From JBBSJZ01 sp041751935 (lineage in GTDB: Bacteria; Planctomycetota; Planctomycetia; Pirellulales; Pirellulaceae), in NCBI GenBank assembly GCA_041751935.1, contig JBGSIA010000206.1, positions 1 through 64,000 of the forward strand: 64,000 bases of DNA, given 5' to 3'. Numbering within the stretch: position 1 is the stretch's first letter; each line of letters opens with the position of its first letter. The notes under the pieces are model-generated. The model did not search any database and was not told the origin of the DNA. It worked only from the letters and a program-made list of their open reading frames with translations. This document shows positions 34,165 through 43,224 of the stretch, one piece after another. The translations under genes and the position numbers were made by a program.

Positions 34165-35331
34165 TTACTTGATGTCGACCAAATTGCCTTCAGTATAGAC
34201 TTCCGTCACCGGTCCACTGCGACCTTCGCCCTCGGCGGTCACATAATGTGTGCCCGACTTTCGTGACCGTGCGACCTTCGTAGCCGCATCGTACACCGAC
34301 TGCGGCAAGGCGACGTAACCCGTTTGCTTTGCCATCGCCGCCGCATTTTCCAAGTAGAAGCTAACGAAACGTTTGACTTCCGGGCGGGTTAGGCTCTTGG
34401 CGTTGACGTAAATAAACAGCGGACGACTGAACGGCGCGTAGGTCCCGTTTTCAATCGTCGTAGGGTCAGGCGAGACAGCGTCTCCCGATTGCGGATTGAC
34501 GATGGGAACCGCCTTCAGCTTATCCTTGTTTTCTTCATAGTACGCGACGCCGAAAAAGCCAATCGCATCGGGCGAACCCGACACTCCAGTTACCAGAACG
34601 TTATCGTCTTCGCTGGTGCTCATATCCGAGCGAAGCGACCCATCCTTGCCCGCGACCACTTCCAAGAAATAGTCAAACGTGCCCGAATCGGTTCCAGGAG
34701 CAAAAATCTTGATCGGCTTATCGGGCCAACCGCTACGCACTTCCGACCAAGTTTTTGCACTGCCAGAAGTCGTGAAAATCTTTTTGATTTCGTCAACCGT
34801 TAATTTGTCAACCCAATCATTTTCCTTGTGTACGACCAACGTCAAGCCATCGTAAGCAACAGGCAACTCAACAAATGAAATATTGGCTTTCTTGGCCGCT
34901 TCAAACTCACTCGCCTTGATTGGTCGCGAAGCATCGGAAATGTCCGTTTCGCCTTTGGTAAATCGTTCAAATCCACCCCCAGTGCCCGAAACACCGACGG
35001 TCACTCCGACGTTAGGGAACTGCTTAATAAACCGGCTCGCTGCCGCTTCGCTAATAGGATAAACCGTGCTGCTGCCATCAATCTCAACTTTACCCTGCAA
35101 TTCCTTGTTGACAGGCCCCCCACCCCCCGCGGCAACGGTGCTTTCCTGAACCTCACTATCAGCGACTGCAGGCGAATCAGACGTGCTTGGCTCGTTTGGC
35201 GAGGACTCGTCTGCTTCCAAGGACTTGACGGATGTCGACGCGTTCATGCTTGGGGAGGTGCTCGACGGTTGGCAACCGATGACCAAGCCGAGCATGGCAA
35301 AAGTGGCAAAAAAGCCGAATAATCGGTTCAT
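34165..35331 (-). CDS. pstS: Phosphate-binding lipoprotein PstS
   Basis: A 388-residue substrate-binding protein. ATG 35331 starts MNRLFGFFATFAMLGLVIGC, with the lipobox VIGC giving a lipid-anchored Cys near residue 20; an upstream start at 35382 would only lengthen the leader. A Ser/Glu-rich, Gly-containing linker (about 24-80) precedes the binding domain. Motifs for phosphate binding are VEIDGSSTVYPISEA, SGTGGGFERFTKGETDISDASRPI and FAPGTDSGTFDYF. It passes phosphate to PstCAB. It is the first gene of the operon; I saw no Pho-box-like repeats just upstream. Confidence 0.95.
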   Translation of the reverse strand: MNRLFGFFATFAMLGLVIGCQPSSTSPSMNASTSVKSLEADESSPNEPSTSDSPAVADSEVQESTVAAGGGGPVNKELQGKVEIDGSSTVYPISEAAASRFIKQFPNVGVTVGVSGTGGGFERFTKGETDISDASRPIKASEFEAAKKANISFVELPVAYDGLTLVVHKENDWVDKLTVDEIKKIFTTSGSAKTWSEVRSGWPDKPIKIFAPGTDSGTFDYFLEVVAGKDGSLRSDMSTSEDDNVLVTGVSGSPDAIGFFGVAYYEENKDKLKAVPIVNPQSGDAVSPDPTTIENGTYAPFSRPLFIYVNAKSLTRPEVKRFVSFYLENAAAMAKQTGYVALPQSVYDAATKVARSRKSGTHYVTAEGEGRSGPVTEVYTEGNLVDIK

Positions 35332-35528
35332 TTCTAGCATTTCCAGAAGAAGTCGGAGACGTACAGTTTGTTTGGCCAGCAACCTAACATCCGACCGGTT
35401 GCTTGACGAGTCTTGCTATCGAGGGGATTGCGCTAAGATTCCGTGAAGAGGCGCTGGCGGTGTCTGTGCCAATTCGAGCCACATCGAAGTTTGCCCTTGG
35501 TGCCTCGATGAAAAGGCCCATTTTCTCC

Positions 35529-35789
35529 TTAAGGAGCGCGTCGTGAGCCAATCGCGTAACGAAAGAAATCCCACAGGCCCGCAAAACGGTACGTCGAATC
35601 GACGTAGTGCTCGATCACGTAAAAGGCGAAATAGTAGGCTCGACAAAACGCCCAAACCGTGATCAAGAGTAAAATAGCGACTGTTACGTTGGGGGCTTCC
35701 ATGAGCAGCATTGCGCCAGCCATTGTGCCTAAGGCAGCGAATAACAGCCCTTTTGCCCAGAGCAGTTTCGGATTCTCGATGTCGCCCAT
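35529..35789 (-). CDS. Small two-helix membrane protein, unknown function
   Basis: An 86-residue protein starting ATG 35789. Two hydrophobic segments (about residues 15-32 and 34-55, VTVAILLLITVWAFC) are followed by an aromatic-rich region (RAYYFAFYVIEHYVDSTYRFAGLWDFFRYAIG). No family recognised, but the aromatic, positively charged pattern is typical of conserved small planctomycete membrane proteins. It lies about 200 bp from pstS on the same strand and is divergent from the sulfotransferase gene. Confidence 0.65.
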   Translation of the reverse strand: MGDIENPKLLWAKGLLFAALGTMAGAMLLMEAPNVTVAILLLITVWAFCRAYYFAFYVIEHYVDSTYRFAGLWDFFRYAIGSRRAP

Positions 35790-35891
35790 TTTCTTAGTGT
35801 GCCCATTTTACGCGTGCACCGACTGGCCCCAGGCATCAGCTCCCCGAAGTCCAAAAACCATGAAGCTCATGACCGTAAAGTTCAAGATATC

Positions 35892-36767
35892 GTGAAAATC
35901 ATCGCGTTGGGATTGCGAAGATCTGGGACGACAGCATTTTGGCAGGTTTTCCATCGCTTGGAGAACTTCGTCGCATTCGACGAGCCGTTCAACACCATGC
36001 TACGTGATTTGCCAAAGACGCACTTCAAAGGTACGTGGGAGCCAATTCGCGATCTGTACTGCCGCGATACATCCCGGTTCAAAACGCACTATGCCCCGAT
36101 TGAAAAGTCACAAGAACTGGAAACTTCGATCACCACCGCCCAATTGCGATATTTAAACTTTCTGTGCGACTCGCACGCCAATGTGTTTATCGACTCGACG
36201 CGGCTACTAATGAAAGCACAGCACCTGGCGCCGTCGCCAGAGAAGATCTTAATACATCTGTATCGTTCACCGATTGGGTTCGTTTCTTCGCATCTATTGC
36301 CCAGCTACGGCGGGCTGAGGTCGCAGTTAAATCGTCGGCTAAATCAAATACTATTCTGGCGACGGCAATCAGGATTCAATACTTGGTCGATCGAAAAAAT
36401 CTTAAAAAATCATTATGGCGAATTGACGTCGGTAACGGCTAATGCCCTGGGTTTGCCGCCGTACGTCGATCGAAACCCAGCAGTCATCAAGCTGCTGCAT
36501 TACTGGTTGCTGCATTACCGCAAGCTTCAACAGGATTTTTCACGCTGGAACGAATCGAATTCTTTGTCCGTTAATTTCGACGACTTCTGTCGCGATCCCA
36601 CGAACATCTTGAATGCGTTGAACGAGCGAACCGGAATCGATGCCAAGAGTTTTGTAACAACACACTTGAAACCTGCCAGCATGGGGTTCAACCCGAGCGA
36701 TTCTCGTTGGCCTCAGGCCATGGTGCGAGCTGGATTTTCGTCTGAGGAAATTGAACGCTTTACCTAA
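35892..36767 (+). CDS. Sulfotransferase-like protein
   Basis: A 291-residue protein from GTG 35892, which brings the P-loop-like motif close to the N-terminus as in sulfotransferases; a GTG at 35799 would give 31 more residues but overlap the divergent gene's promoter area. The 5' phosphosulfate-binding loop is LGLRRSGTTAFWQVF. A second motif IHLYRSPIGFVSSHLL resembles the PAPS 3'-phosphate site (R-x6-S). The chain ends in a substrate-binding domain with VNFDDFCRDP. It may sulfate a glycan or lipid. It lies head to tail with another sulfotransferase, 18 bp apart, but on the opposite strand. Confidence 0.78.
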   Translation: MKIIALGLRRSGTTAFWQVFHRLENFVAFDEPFNTMLRDLPKTHFKGTWEPIRDLYCRDTSRFKTHYAPIEKSQELETSITTAQLRYLNFLCDSHANVFIDSTRLLMKAQHLAPSPEKILIHLYRSPIGFVSSHLLPSYGGLRSQLNRRLNQILFWRRQSGFNTWSIEKILKNHYGELTSVTANALGLPPYVDRNPAVIKLLHYWLLHYRKLQQDFSRWNESNSLSVNFDDFCRDPTNILNALNERTGIDAKSFVTTHLKPASMGFNPSDSRWPQAMVRAGFSSEEIERFT

Positions 36768-36785
36768 CGACGACAAAGAGCTCAC

Positions 36786-37787
36786 TCAGCACGAATACAA
36801 CTGCCACAGCCGATAGCGGATTCCTGCCAGAATTCCTTTGTCTCGCATCTGGTGTCTTACTCCAGCGAAAAGATCATTCGCTCCCAAACATGCGTACTTG
36901 ATGGCGCTGACTGGCTGCTCACCGCAAGCATGTTGCGGTTCGTACCCGCATCGTTTCATGAAGGTCCAGGTGATCGCTTCAATTGTCTGTGTATCAGCTG
37001 TCGAGAGTTGAGCCTCAAACTTAGCTGCATTGGAGTGCTGGATCGTATCCGCTCCCGCAGCGGCTCCAATTTTTTCCGCGGGGCGTCGCAATGAGAGCAT
37101 CTGGGGATCGAATGTCACCTCCAAAAAATCGCAAATACGGTTGAGGTCGGCCGAGGGATCCGTTAGCAAATCTTCATAGCGAACTTGTAAACACCGTGTT
37201 GCAAGGTGTGGCAAAGCGACAACACGTTGGTAGTGTTCTAAGTATCTTCGCCAACGCACAGCACCGCGATAAAATGATTTTCCCCATGCCTGGTTCATCG
37301 ACAGACAAGTGTCACGTGGATCGCGAACAATATGGATGAACCGACTGTGCGGTAAGTATTCACCAATCAATTCTAAGTGCATTAAATTTGTCGGCGTTTT
37401 CTCGCCCACAATCATGTCGGTGCTATTGCGGCACGACGGCGGCAAAAACTGTCGGATAAGCGTTTCGATAACAACTTGCCACTGCAGTGTTTCATGGCTC
37501 AATACTCGCGAGCGAAATTGTGGTGAATCAAAATCGATGCCATGACGTCGCATGTTAAACAAAAAGTTTGATCGCTGGACGAGCGAATCGATCGCGTTAA
37601 GAATATGTGCTGACGAAAAGTCCGGAGAGCGTCCAAGTTTCCGCATCAGTCGCGGCAGCAATTGCATCTCTTCAAGCGTCAGCTCAATCTGAGGATGATT
37701 GCTTAGTAGCTCGCGAAGCATCGTCGTACCGCTTCGTGGCACTCCGATAACGAAAAGAAGCGGTCGCTGTGTGGACTGATGTGACAT
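36786..37787 (-). CDS. Sulfotransferase (Sulfotransfer_1/3 family)
   Basis: A 333-residue cytoplasmic sulfotransferase. The 5' phosphosulfate-binding loop is FVIGVPRSGTTMLRELL (about residues 12-28); the 3'-phosphate-binding motif is FIHIVRDPRDTCLSMNQ near residue 155-171. Dimer-like YEDLLTDPSADLNRICDFL follows. The C-terminal ~60 residues (RHQMRDKGILAGIRYRLWQL) are typical of bacterial family members. It would transfer sulfate from PAPS, probably to a polysaccharide since the O-antigen ligase-like gene follows 16 bp upstream on the same strand and other glycan genes surround it. Confidence 0.9.
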   Translation of the reverse strand: MSHQSTQRPLLFVIGVPRSGTTMLRELLSNHPQIELTLEEMQLLPRLMRKLGRSPDFSSAHILNAIDSLVQRSNFLFNMRRHGIDFDSPQFRSRVLSHETLQWQVVIETLIRQFLPPSCRNSTDMIVGEKTPTNLMHLELIGEYLPHSRFIHIVRDPRDTCLSMNQAWGKSFYRGAVRWRRYLEHYQRVVALPHLATRCLQVRYEDLLTDPSADLNRICDFLEVTFDPQMLSLRRPAEKIGAAAGADTIQHSNAAKFEAQLSTADTQTIEAITWTFMKRCGYEPQHACGEQPVSAIKYACLGANDLFAGVRHQMRDKGILAGIRYRLWQLYSC

Positions 37788-37803
37788 GCCGCTGGCAACT
37801 TTC

Positions 37804-39135
37804 TTACGCGGATCGATCGTTTGTAAAGTTCGCCAGTCCGCGAAGACGAAAATCGCGATGCAGCAGCAGCGCCGTCACCATCGCCAGGATCGACGCAATC
37901 TCCAGCGAACCACGAACACCCACCATCAATCGAGCCAGCGTGATCGAGCCGATAGTGACAATCGCAATCGCCGGAATAACACTCGCTTCAACTCGTCGCA
38001 GAACGACTCGTGCATAAAAGCCAAGAAGATAGAGCAAGCTGAATAGGCACAAACATGTCGCCAGTAATCCAGCCAAGCCTGCTTGGTGCCAGCCGTGAAG
38101 AATGAAATTGTGTGGAAAGTAACCATCCGAAACACGAACCCCTGCGCCGTTTCCCCACCACGGCTCTGCGGAGATTTCGCTGATTGCTCGTCCGTATTGC
38201 GCGACGCGCGGATTGTTTATGACACCGTCGATAAACTTCGTTTCGACCATCTCTCGTAGAGGCGGATAGACGACCAAGGCTAATCCGACGAGCAACGCCC
38301 CTATCGTCGCCAGAGGCAGAGCCTGGCTGCGTGTGCCCAACGCGATACAGGCAAAGAAAACTCCCATCACAACCGTAGTTTGACGAGACAAACTAACCAG
38401 AACAAGGAATACGAATACCCCAATCATCCACCACTGCCAATGGCGAGGCTTTCGTCCCGTCCAACTCTCGCGTGTGTTCAACCACGTCGTCGCTGCCCCT
38501 AGGATCATCAACAAGAAAATCGTGTGACGACCTGTTGCATCTTCGGCTTGGCGACGTTCGCCTGGTTCGGTAAACAGTTTGCCATATAACGCATGCTGGA
38601 CATAGTTCGGATCCGTTGTCGCAATCGCATGTACATAGATATTGACGACGTTTTTACCACGCTTTGCTGCTGCGAAAAACATGCACGCAAAAAACAGGAC
38701 AGCCCCTAGCGAAAGTCCCAATGATAAATAATGGATGACATGGCGACAGTCATAACCACGCAGCCCAACGTATAAGACCCAAACCAACAAGCCGCAGAGG
38801 GTATCGCGGAGGAATAGCCCCCGGCCAACGTCGGATTGTGGCGAATTGGGGAAGTTGATGGAGTTTACCGATACAGCCAACAAGGTCGAGCCAATCAACA
38901 ACATCGCGAAACGATCCAGCCGACGGTCGTTCTGTGAAGCCCGACGGAGAAACCTCGTCACCATCGATAAACCGAGGATGGCGATTCCCAAATCGGAGAT
39001 TGCAATACTCTGCAGCAGACCTGGCCCGATGGGAATCCATTGCAGCGGCAACATTGCCACCGAAACGGTAAACATCCAAAATTCCCAAGATCGCTGGGGC
39101 AAGTTAGATACGGGTGTCCCGTTACCCGAATTCAT
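37804..39135 (-). CDS. O-antigen ligase/polymerase-like membrane protein (Wzy_C)
   Basis: A 443-residue membrane protein with about ten hydrophobic helices. Near its C-terminus, the loop PHNFILHGWHQAGLAGLL matches the HNxxL..G motif of the O-antigen ligase/polymerase (Wzy_C/PF04932) family, and the preceding WGNGAGVRVSDGYFPHN region is the usual periplasmic loop. Such proteins polymerise repeat units or ligate them to the lipid A core. It cannot be decided whether this is Wzy or WaaL. The window has a second, larger member at 53884-56640. This gene is 16 bp upstream of the sulfotransferase gene on the same strand. Confidence 0.82.
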   Translation of the reverse strand: MNSGNGTPVSNLPQRSWEFWMFTVSVAMLPLQWIPIGPGLLQSIAISDLGIAILGLSMVTRFLRRASQNDRRLDRFAMLLIGSTLLAVSVNSINFPNSPQSDVGRGLFLRDTLCGLLVWVLYVGLRGYDCRHVIHYLSLGLSLGAVLFFACMFFAAAKRGKNVVNIYVHAIATTDPNYVQHALYGKLFTEPGERRQAEDATGRHTIFLLMILGAATTWLNTRESWTGRKPRHWQWWMIGVFVFLVLVSLSRQTTVVMGVFFACIALGTRSQALPLATIGALLVGLALVVYPPLREMVETKFIDGVINNPRVAQYGRAISEISAEPWWGNGAGVRVSDGYFPHNFILHGWHQAGLAGLLATCLCLFSLLYLLGFYARVVLRRVEASVIPAIAIVTIGSITLARLMVGVRGSLEIASILAMVTALLLHRDFRLRGLANFTNDRSA

Positions 39136-39353
39136 GGCTGATCAAATGTCGGGTCGGATGTGCGAAGGGGGATAATGATTTGCTAAGAGGCAAATTAAGT
39201 ACAGACAGGAGGACTGCGGAATTGCGAAAACCGCAGATACTGGCCTACGAATTTGTACAAGACGAAAGTATACTCGTATGTTGCCTCAATGCCAGTGAAG
39301 CGGCGTTTTCCCTGCATTTTCCGCCGTCCATTTCAACGATTTTTTAAGAATTC
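39136..39353. other. Divergent promoter region between ligase-like and flippase genes
   Basis: About 218 bp between the starts of the ligase-like gene (minus) and the flippase gene (plus), so it must hold the promoters for both. It is AT-rich and includes TATACT at about 39268-39273 on the plus strand, but I could not match it with a good -35. No small gene is supported here. Confidence 0.4.
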
Positions 39354-40727
39354 ATGTCGTCTGACAAGCTGCCGCGGCGGATGGGGGAAACGAGCCGACG
39401 GTTGGTCGTCGATGGCTCACTCGCACTCGCCGCCCGCATCCTGGGACTAGGCTCCGCGTTTGCACTCAATTCCGTTGTCGCTCACCAAGTCTCGGAAGTT
39501 GATTTTGGTATCTTTCTGCTGGTCGTTGGCTTCGTTGTTGTTGGAGAACTGTTGTTCGGGTGGGGCATCAGCGACTTTGCCGTGATCCAAGTTCCGACTT
39601 ATGCGAATCGCAACCAGCCAGAAAAAATCAACCATTTGATGGGGACTACTTTGTTGTTGGTGGCCATTTCATCTGTGGTCGTCGTCCTGGCAATGAGCTT
39701 CCCACCCATAACGAACTCGCTCGTTCGGATTTCTGGTGAACCTGAACTGAGCCGCGTCATACAGTGGATGTTCGTATTGCTCATTTGTTGGAGTTGCAAC
39801 GGAATTGCCGGTCGCTGGGTGCTCAGCCTGGGGGTGGGTTGGCTGTTCCAGTTGTCTTATTTTGTTATCCCTCGTTTGATCGCAATTCTCTTCGTCGCCG
39901 CCCAATTCGCTCGTGGGGAATCGATCGATATTTCACAGGTCATCGCTTGGATGTCAGCGGGCTGTTTGTTGGGTGCGATGTTGTGCGCTGCAGTCGCTGT
40001 GCATCGAGCAGGTTGGCCAAGTCTTAATCTACGAGAACCACTCTCCGAAGTCCTATCGCGAAGTGGCAATCTAATGTCGACGCGATTGCTGCACGTCGCA
40101 ACTCCCTGGGTCACCCTGTGGATACTGAGCGCGATGACGTCAACACACGAAATGGCGAAATTCGGTGCCGCGCATCGGCTTCTGATTGCTGTAACAACCG
40201 CGTTTTCCTCAATGATCGTGATTTTCAAGCCGAGATTGAGCGCGCTCTATGACGCCCAACGTATCAACGAATTGTCCACGATTTGCAGCACACTTTCGAC
40301 ATTGCGTGCGGTCCCGAATTTGTTGCTAGTAATCGTCGCCATAACTGCAGGTCCGATGGTGATGCGGATTGTTTATGGCAGCGGCTATGAGGACGCAGGA
40401 AGCCTTTTTCTGTTCCTCAGCCTCGGGTATCTGATCTGGGTAGTGGGTGGTCCAGCGATTGAGGTGCTAACGATCACGGGACACGAACGGCAAGTGGTGC
40501 GTTTACAAATGATGCTCATCACGGCATTGTTAGTCGCTGAATTTACGGTTCTCTCGCTCAGCTCCCGAGCTGGGTTTTCCGGTCCGCTTTCCGTTGCGGC
40601 TTGTTTGACCGTTTTTTACAGCGTCAGCACGTGTGTATTCGTGTTGTTGTGTCGCAAATTAATTGGCGTCGACACGCTATGCACGTTGTCACCGCGCAGG
40701 CTGCTAGCGGCACTTCACGTCGATTGA
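39354..40727 (+). CDS. Polysaccharide flippase (Wzx/MATE-like oligosaccharide flippase)
   Basis: A 457-residue protein with 12-14 hydrophobic segments. The N-terminus (RRLVVDGSLALAARILGLGSAFALNSVVAHQVSEVDFGIFLLV) is typical of the PF01943/PF13440 polysaccharide biosynthesis (flippase) family: the first helix and the short amphipathic link to the second. It would flip undecaprenyl-linked repeat units across the inner membrane. It overlaps the convergent glycosyltransferase gene by 13 bp at the 3' end. Confidence 0.85.
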   Translation: MSSDKLPRRMGETSRRLVVDGSLALAARILGLGSAFALNSVVAHQVSEVDFGIFLLVVGFVVVGELLFGWGISDFAVIQVPTYANRNQPEKINHLMGTTLLLVAISSVVVVLAMSFPPITNSLVRISGEPELSRVIQWMFVLLICWSCNGIAGRWVLSLGVGWLFQLSYFVIPRLIAILFVAAQFARGESIDISQVIAWMSAGCLLGAMLCAAVAVHRAGWPSLNLREPLSEVLSRSGNLMSTRLLHVATPWVTLWILSAMTSTHEMAKFGAAHRLLIAVTTAFSSMIVIFKPRLSALYDAQRINELSTICSTLSTLRAVPNLLLVIVAITAGPMVMRIVYGSGYEDAGSLFLFLSLGYLIWVVGGPAIEVLTITGHERQVVRLQMMLITALLVAEFTVLSLSSRAGFSGPLSVAACLTVFYSVSTCVFVLLCRKLIGVDTLCTLSPRRLLAALHVD

Positions 40728-41857
40728 TTGTCGATATCGATTCCGAGTTTCTCAAGGATCAACTCAGCGTGTCGGGTCCACGACAAATTTTCACGCACCC
40801 AAACTTGACCGGATTTGGCAATGCGGACTCGCTTCTCGGGGTCATTGATTAGTTCAAGGAGAGCGTCTGCTATCGCGTCGATGTCGTTGCCGTCAACAAC
40901 CATTCCGGTCTCGCCCGTACAAACGAAATCGGCCGTCCCCCCGTCGCGTCCGACAATGACCGCCAGCCCCCGCGACATCGCTTCAGCAATGACTAAGCCA
41001 AAACCTTCCACGTCTTGGCCATCGTTTAAGGCAACTTGTGGATGCAAGAATATGTCCGATGCCGCATACAGTTGGTCTCGCTCCGCATCGGAAACTCGCC
41101 CCTCAAGCGTTACCAACTTGCTGAGGTGGTGTTCGTCAATTGTTTGTTGAATCTCCTCGCGGGATTCTCCATCGCCAGCGATTCGATAACGAAATTTTAT
41201 TTCCGGTCTGCATTGCATCAATCTCGCCGCTGCGTGAACACCGGCAGCGATGTTCTTCCGAGGAACCAGTCGACAAATGGTGAACACCCCCGTGGTCTCG
41301 CGCGGCCTCGCATCAACTTCGGACGCTGTTGATTGCGATTCGGGTTGTTCCGTGATGCCATTCCAGTTGCGAACGCCCTTTTCCGATGCGATGACGCCGC
41401 GTTCTTTCGCTTTCAACAATGTATAGTCGCTGACCGAAAATACTTGGTCGGCATGTCCGAGAACCCACCGCATAAGTCGCTTCAACACGCTGTGCGGTAC
41501 AAGCACTTCACGTCCGTGGATTGTTATCCCCAGCGGTCGTGGCGTTAGGGAGAAAATCGCTGCCACAGCGACTCTCCATGTGGTGGAATAGCTAAAAAGA
41601 AAGCGTCGACGATGGAGCAGAACGCGAGCAGCACGGAGCATGCGAACGAGCACACGCCATTGTGGACCGGGACCGACGTTCCAAACCAGAATTCGGCCGC
41701 GGCGGGAAAGTCCCATTCGACCATCAAACTGTGTGATCACATATACGCGCAGCCCCAGTCGTGAAAAACTTCGTGCCAGATCTTCGCCATAAGTCTCCAA
41801 ACCACCGATGTCAGGAGTGAATCCTTTGGCGAACAACAAGACCGCGGGCATGCTCAT
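40715..41857 (-). CDS. Family 4 glycosyltransferase (GT-B)
   Basis: A 380-residue GT-B glycosyltransferase. ATG 41857 gives the expected N-terminus, AVLLFAKGFTPDIGGLETYGEDLARSF; a longer start would overlap the upstream gene. The C-terminal donor domain contains the EGFGLVIAEAMSRGLAVIVG motif (E-x7-E), as in GT4 retaining transferases, and FTICRLVPRKNIAAGVHAAA before it. It would transfer a nucleotide sugar onto the polysaccharide repeat unit. The gene is 11 bp downstream of the family 2 glycosyltransferase and ends within the 3' end of the flippase gene. Confidence 0.9.
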   Translation of the reverse strand: MSMPAVLLFAKGFTPDIGGLETYGEDLARSFSRLGLRVYVITQFDGRMGLSRRGRILVWNVGPGPQWRVLVRMLRAARVLLHRRRFLFSYSTTWRVAVAAIFSLTPRPLGITIHGREVLVPHSVLKRLMRWVLGHADQVFSVSDYTLLKAKERGVIASEKGVRNWNGITEQPESQSTASEVDARPRETTGVFTICRLVPRKNIAAGVHAAARLMQCRPEIKFRYRIAGDGESREEIQQTIDEHHLSKLVTLEGRVSDAERDQLYAASDIFLHPQVALNDGQDVEGFGLVIAEAMSRGLAVIVGRDGGTADFVCTGETGMVVDGNDIDAIADALLELINDPEKRVRIAKSGQVWVRENLSWTRHAELILEKLGIDIDNQST

Positions 41858-41868
41858 CGCAAATGCTT

Positions 41869-43059
41869 TCACCGCGCGGACTGCGGCGGCAACCAAGTCT
41901 GATAGCGTCTGCCGAGCAGTGATTGAAAGATGCCAATTCCAACCGCAACGAATGCCCACAACACTTCGGAGATCTGACGTGCTTTTGGTAGGCGGTTAAA
42001 AGCTGTTAGCACTAATCCTGCAATCACCAAACACGTTGTAAAAAAGATGCCTGCTTGGATAGGAAACCCAAACATCGCAATCGACGCCGTTGCACTGGCA
42101 AGCGAAAGCAGGAGAAAATAAAGCACCATCCAGCGCATCCATTTATGCGATGCGTACTTGTATAGATTCAGTGGCGACATGCGAATCAACCGACCGGCAA
42201 GCTGACGATGGCAATTGAAAGCCCTGCAAGCGATTCGCACCTTTCGGCGAAATTCATCTTGTGAGTGAGTCGTCGATTTTTCGTACACGATCGCCTCGGG
42301 GATTGTCACCACGCGGTAACCGTCACACAAGATATTGATTGAGGTGAACATGTCATCAATGATCCAGTCCGGCACAGGACGGAATAGCGATCGACGAACG
42401 GCAAAAGCCGCGCCATTAGCGCCCATCGTCGAACCCGTTTCAGACTCCATTCGTTTAATGTACTCTTCCAACCGCCAGTATGCTGAGCCTACCGTAGCAA
42501 CGTTACCATCTGCGGAATTCGTGAACACGCGATGAGCACAAGCACAACCCAGAGTCGGGTCCGTGAAAGCACGTGAGAGCTCGTCGAGGGTCGATCGATC
42601 CAGCATCACATTGGCATCGGTAAAAAGAATCAGCTCGCCGGTGGCCTCACTGCACAATCGCGTCATGCCGACGCTCTTGCCGTGTCGCTGATCGCTTTCG
42701 ATGACTTTGCCAATCGCGAGGTGTTTTCGGGCTAGCTCCGCGGTGTCATCGTCGCATCCATCGGCGTAAATCAATACTTCGACGGCCCCACAGTACGCTT
42801 CAGCAACAGCATGCAAATTTTCAATCTTCTCGACAATTACCGCCGATTCGTTGTAACCACAGACACAGATCGATATCGAGGGTCGCGCAACGGGCGACGA
42901 ATTGGAGCGGGAGCATTTCCATTGCTCCACCGGTATTCGCTGCAGCGGTCGTGCCGCCCCAATATGCCGCAATAGCCAAAGCGACAGAGGATATGTCGTG
43001 AATGGATGCACTGCACACAGAAAAAAAATTTTCGCGAGTCCGGCTAGGACGTAGGCCAT
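41869..43059 (-). CDS. Membrane family 2 glycosyltransferase
   Basis: A 396-residue GT-A transferase anchored in the membrane. A hydrophobic N-terminus (MAYVLAGLAKIFFLCAV) precedes the catalytic domain with ISICVCGYNESAVI, the nucleotide-binding VLIYADGCDDDTAEL, the DxD-like ILFTDANVMLDRS and MGANGAAFAVRRS, then IIDDM and a region (RRKVRIACRAFNCH) in the position of the Q/RxxRW motif. The C-terminus has three hydrophobic helices (about residues 300-390), as in processive and export-coupled GT2 enzymes. Its product is probably part of the polysaccharide repeat. The GT4 gene follows after 11 bp. Confidence 0.88.
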   Translation of the reverse strand: MAYVLAGLAKIFFLCAVHPFTTYPLSLWLLRHIGAARPLQRIPVEQWKCSRSNSSPVARPSISICVCGYNESAVIVEKIENLHAVAEAYCGAVEVLIYADGCDDDTAELARKHLAIGKVIESDQRHGKSVGMTRLCSEATGELILFTDANVMLDRSTLDELSRAFTDPTLGCACAHRVFTNSADGNVATVGSAYWRLEEYIKRMESETGSTMGANGAAFAVRRSLFRPVPDWIIDDMFTSINILCDGYRVVTIPEAIVYEKSTTHSQDEFRRKVRIACRAFNCHRQLAGRLIRMSPLNLYKYASHKWMRWMVLYFLLLSLASATASIAMFGFPIQAGIFFTTCLVIAGLVLTAFNRLPKARQISEVLWAFVAVGIGIFQSLLGRRYQTWLPPQSAR

Positions 43060-43224
43060 GTCGTTCGGTTAAGTTAATGATGATTGCTGCAGCGACAGGA
43101 AGGATTGTAATTCCCAGCCTACAGCGTGCAAACTTACGGGACGAAGACGATAGCCACTTTGGCGTTTTGGTTTCGTTCTGGCGAGCGGTGGCAATGGCTT
43201 TTTTTGATCTCGAGAACTCTCGCG

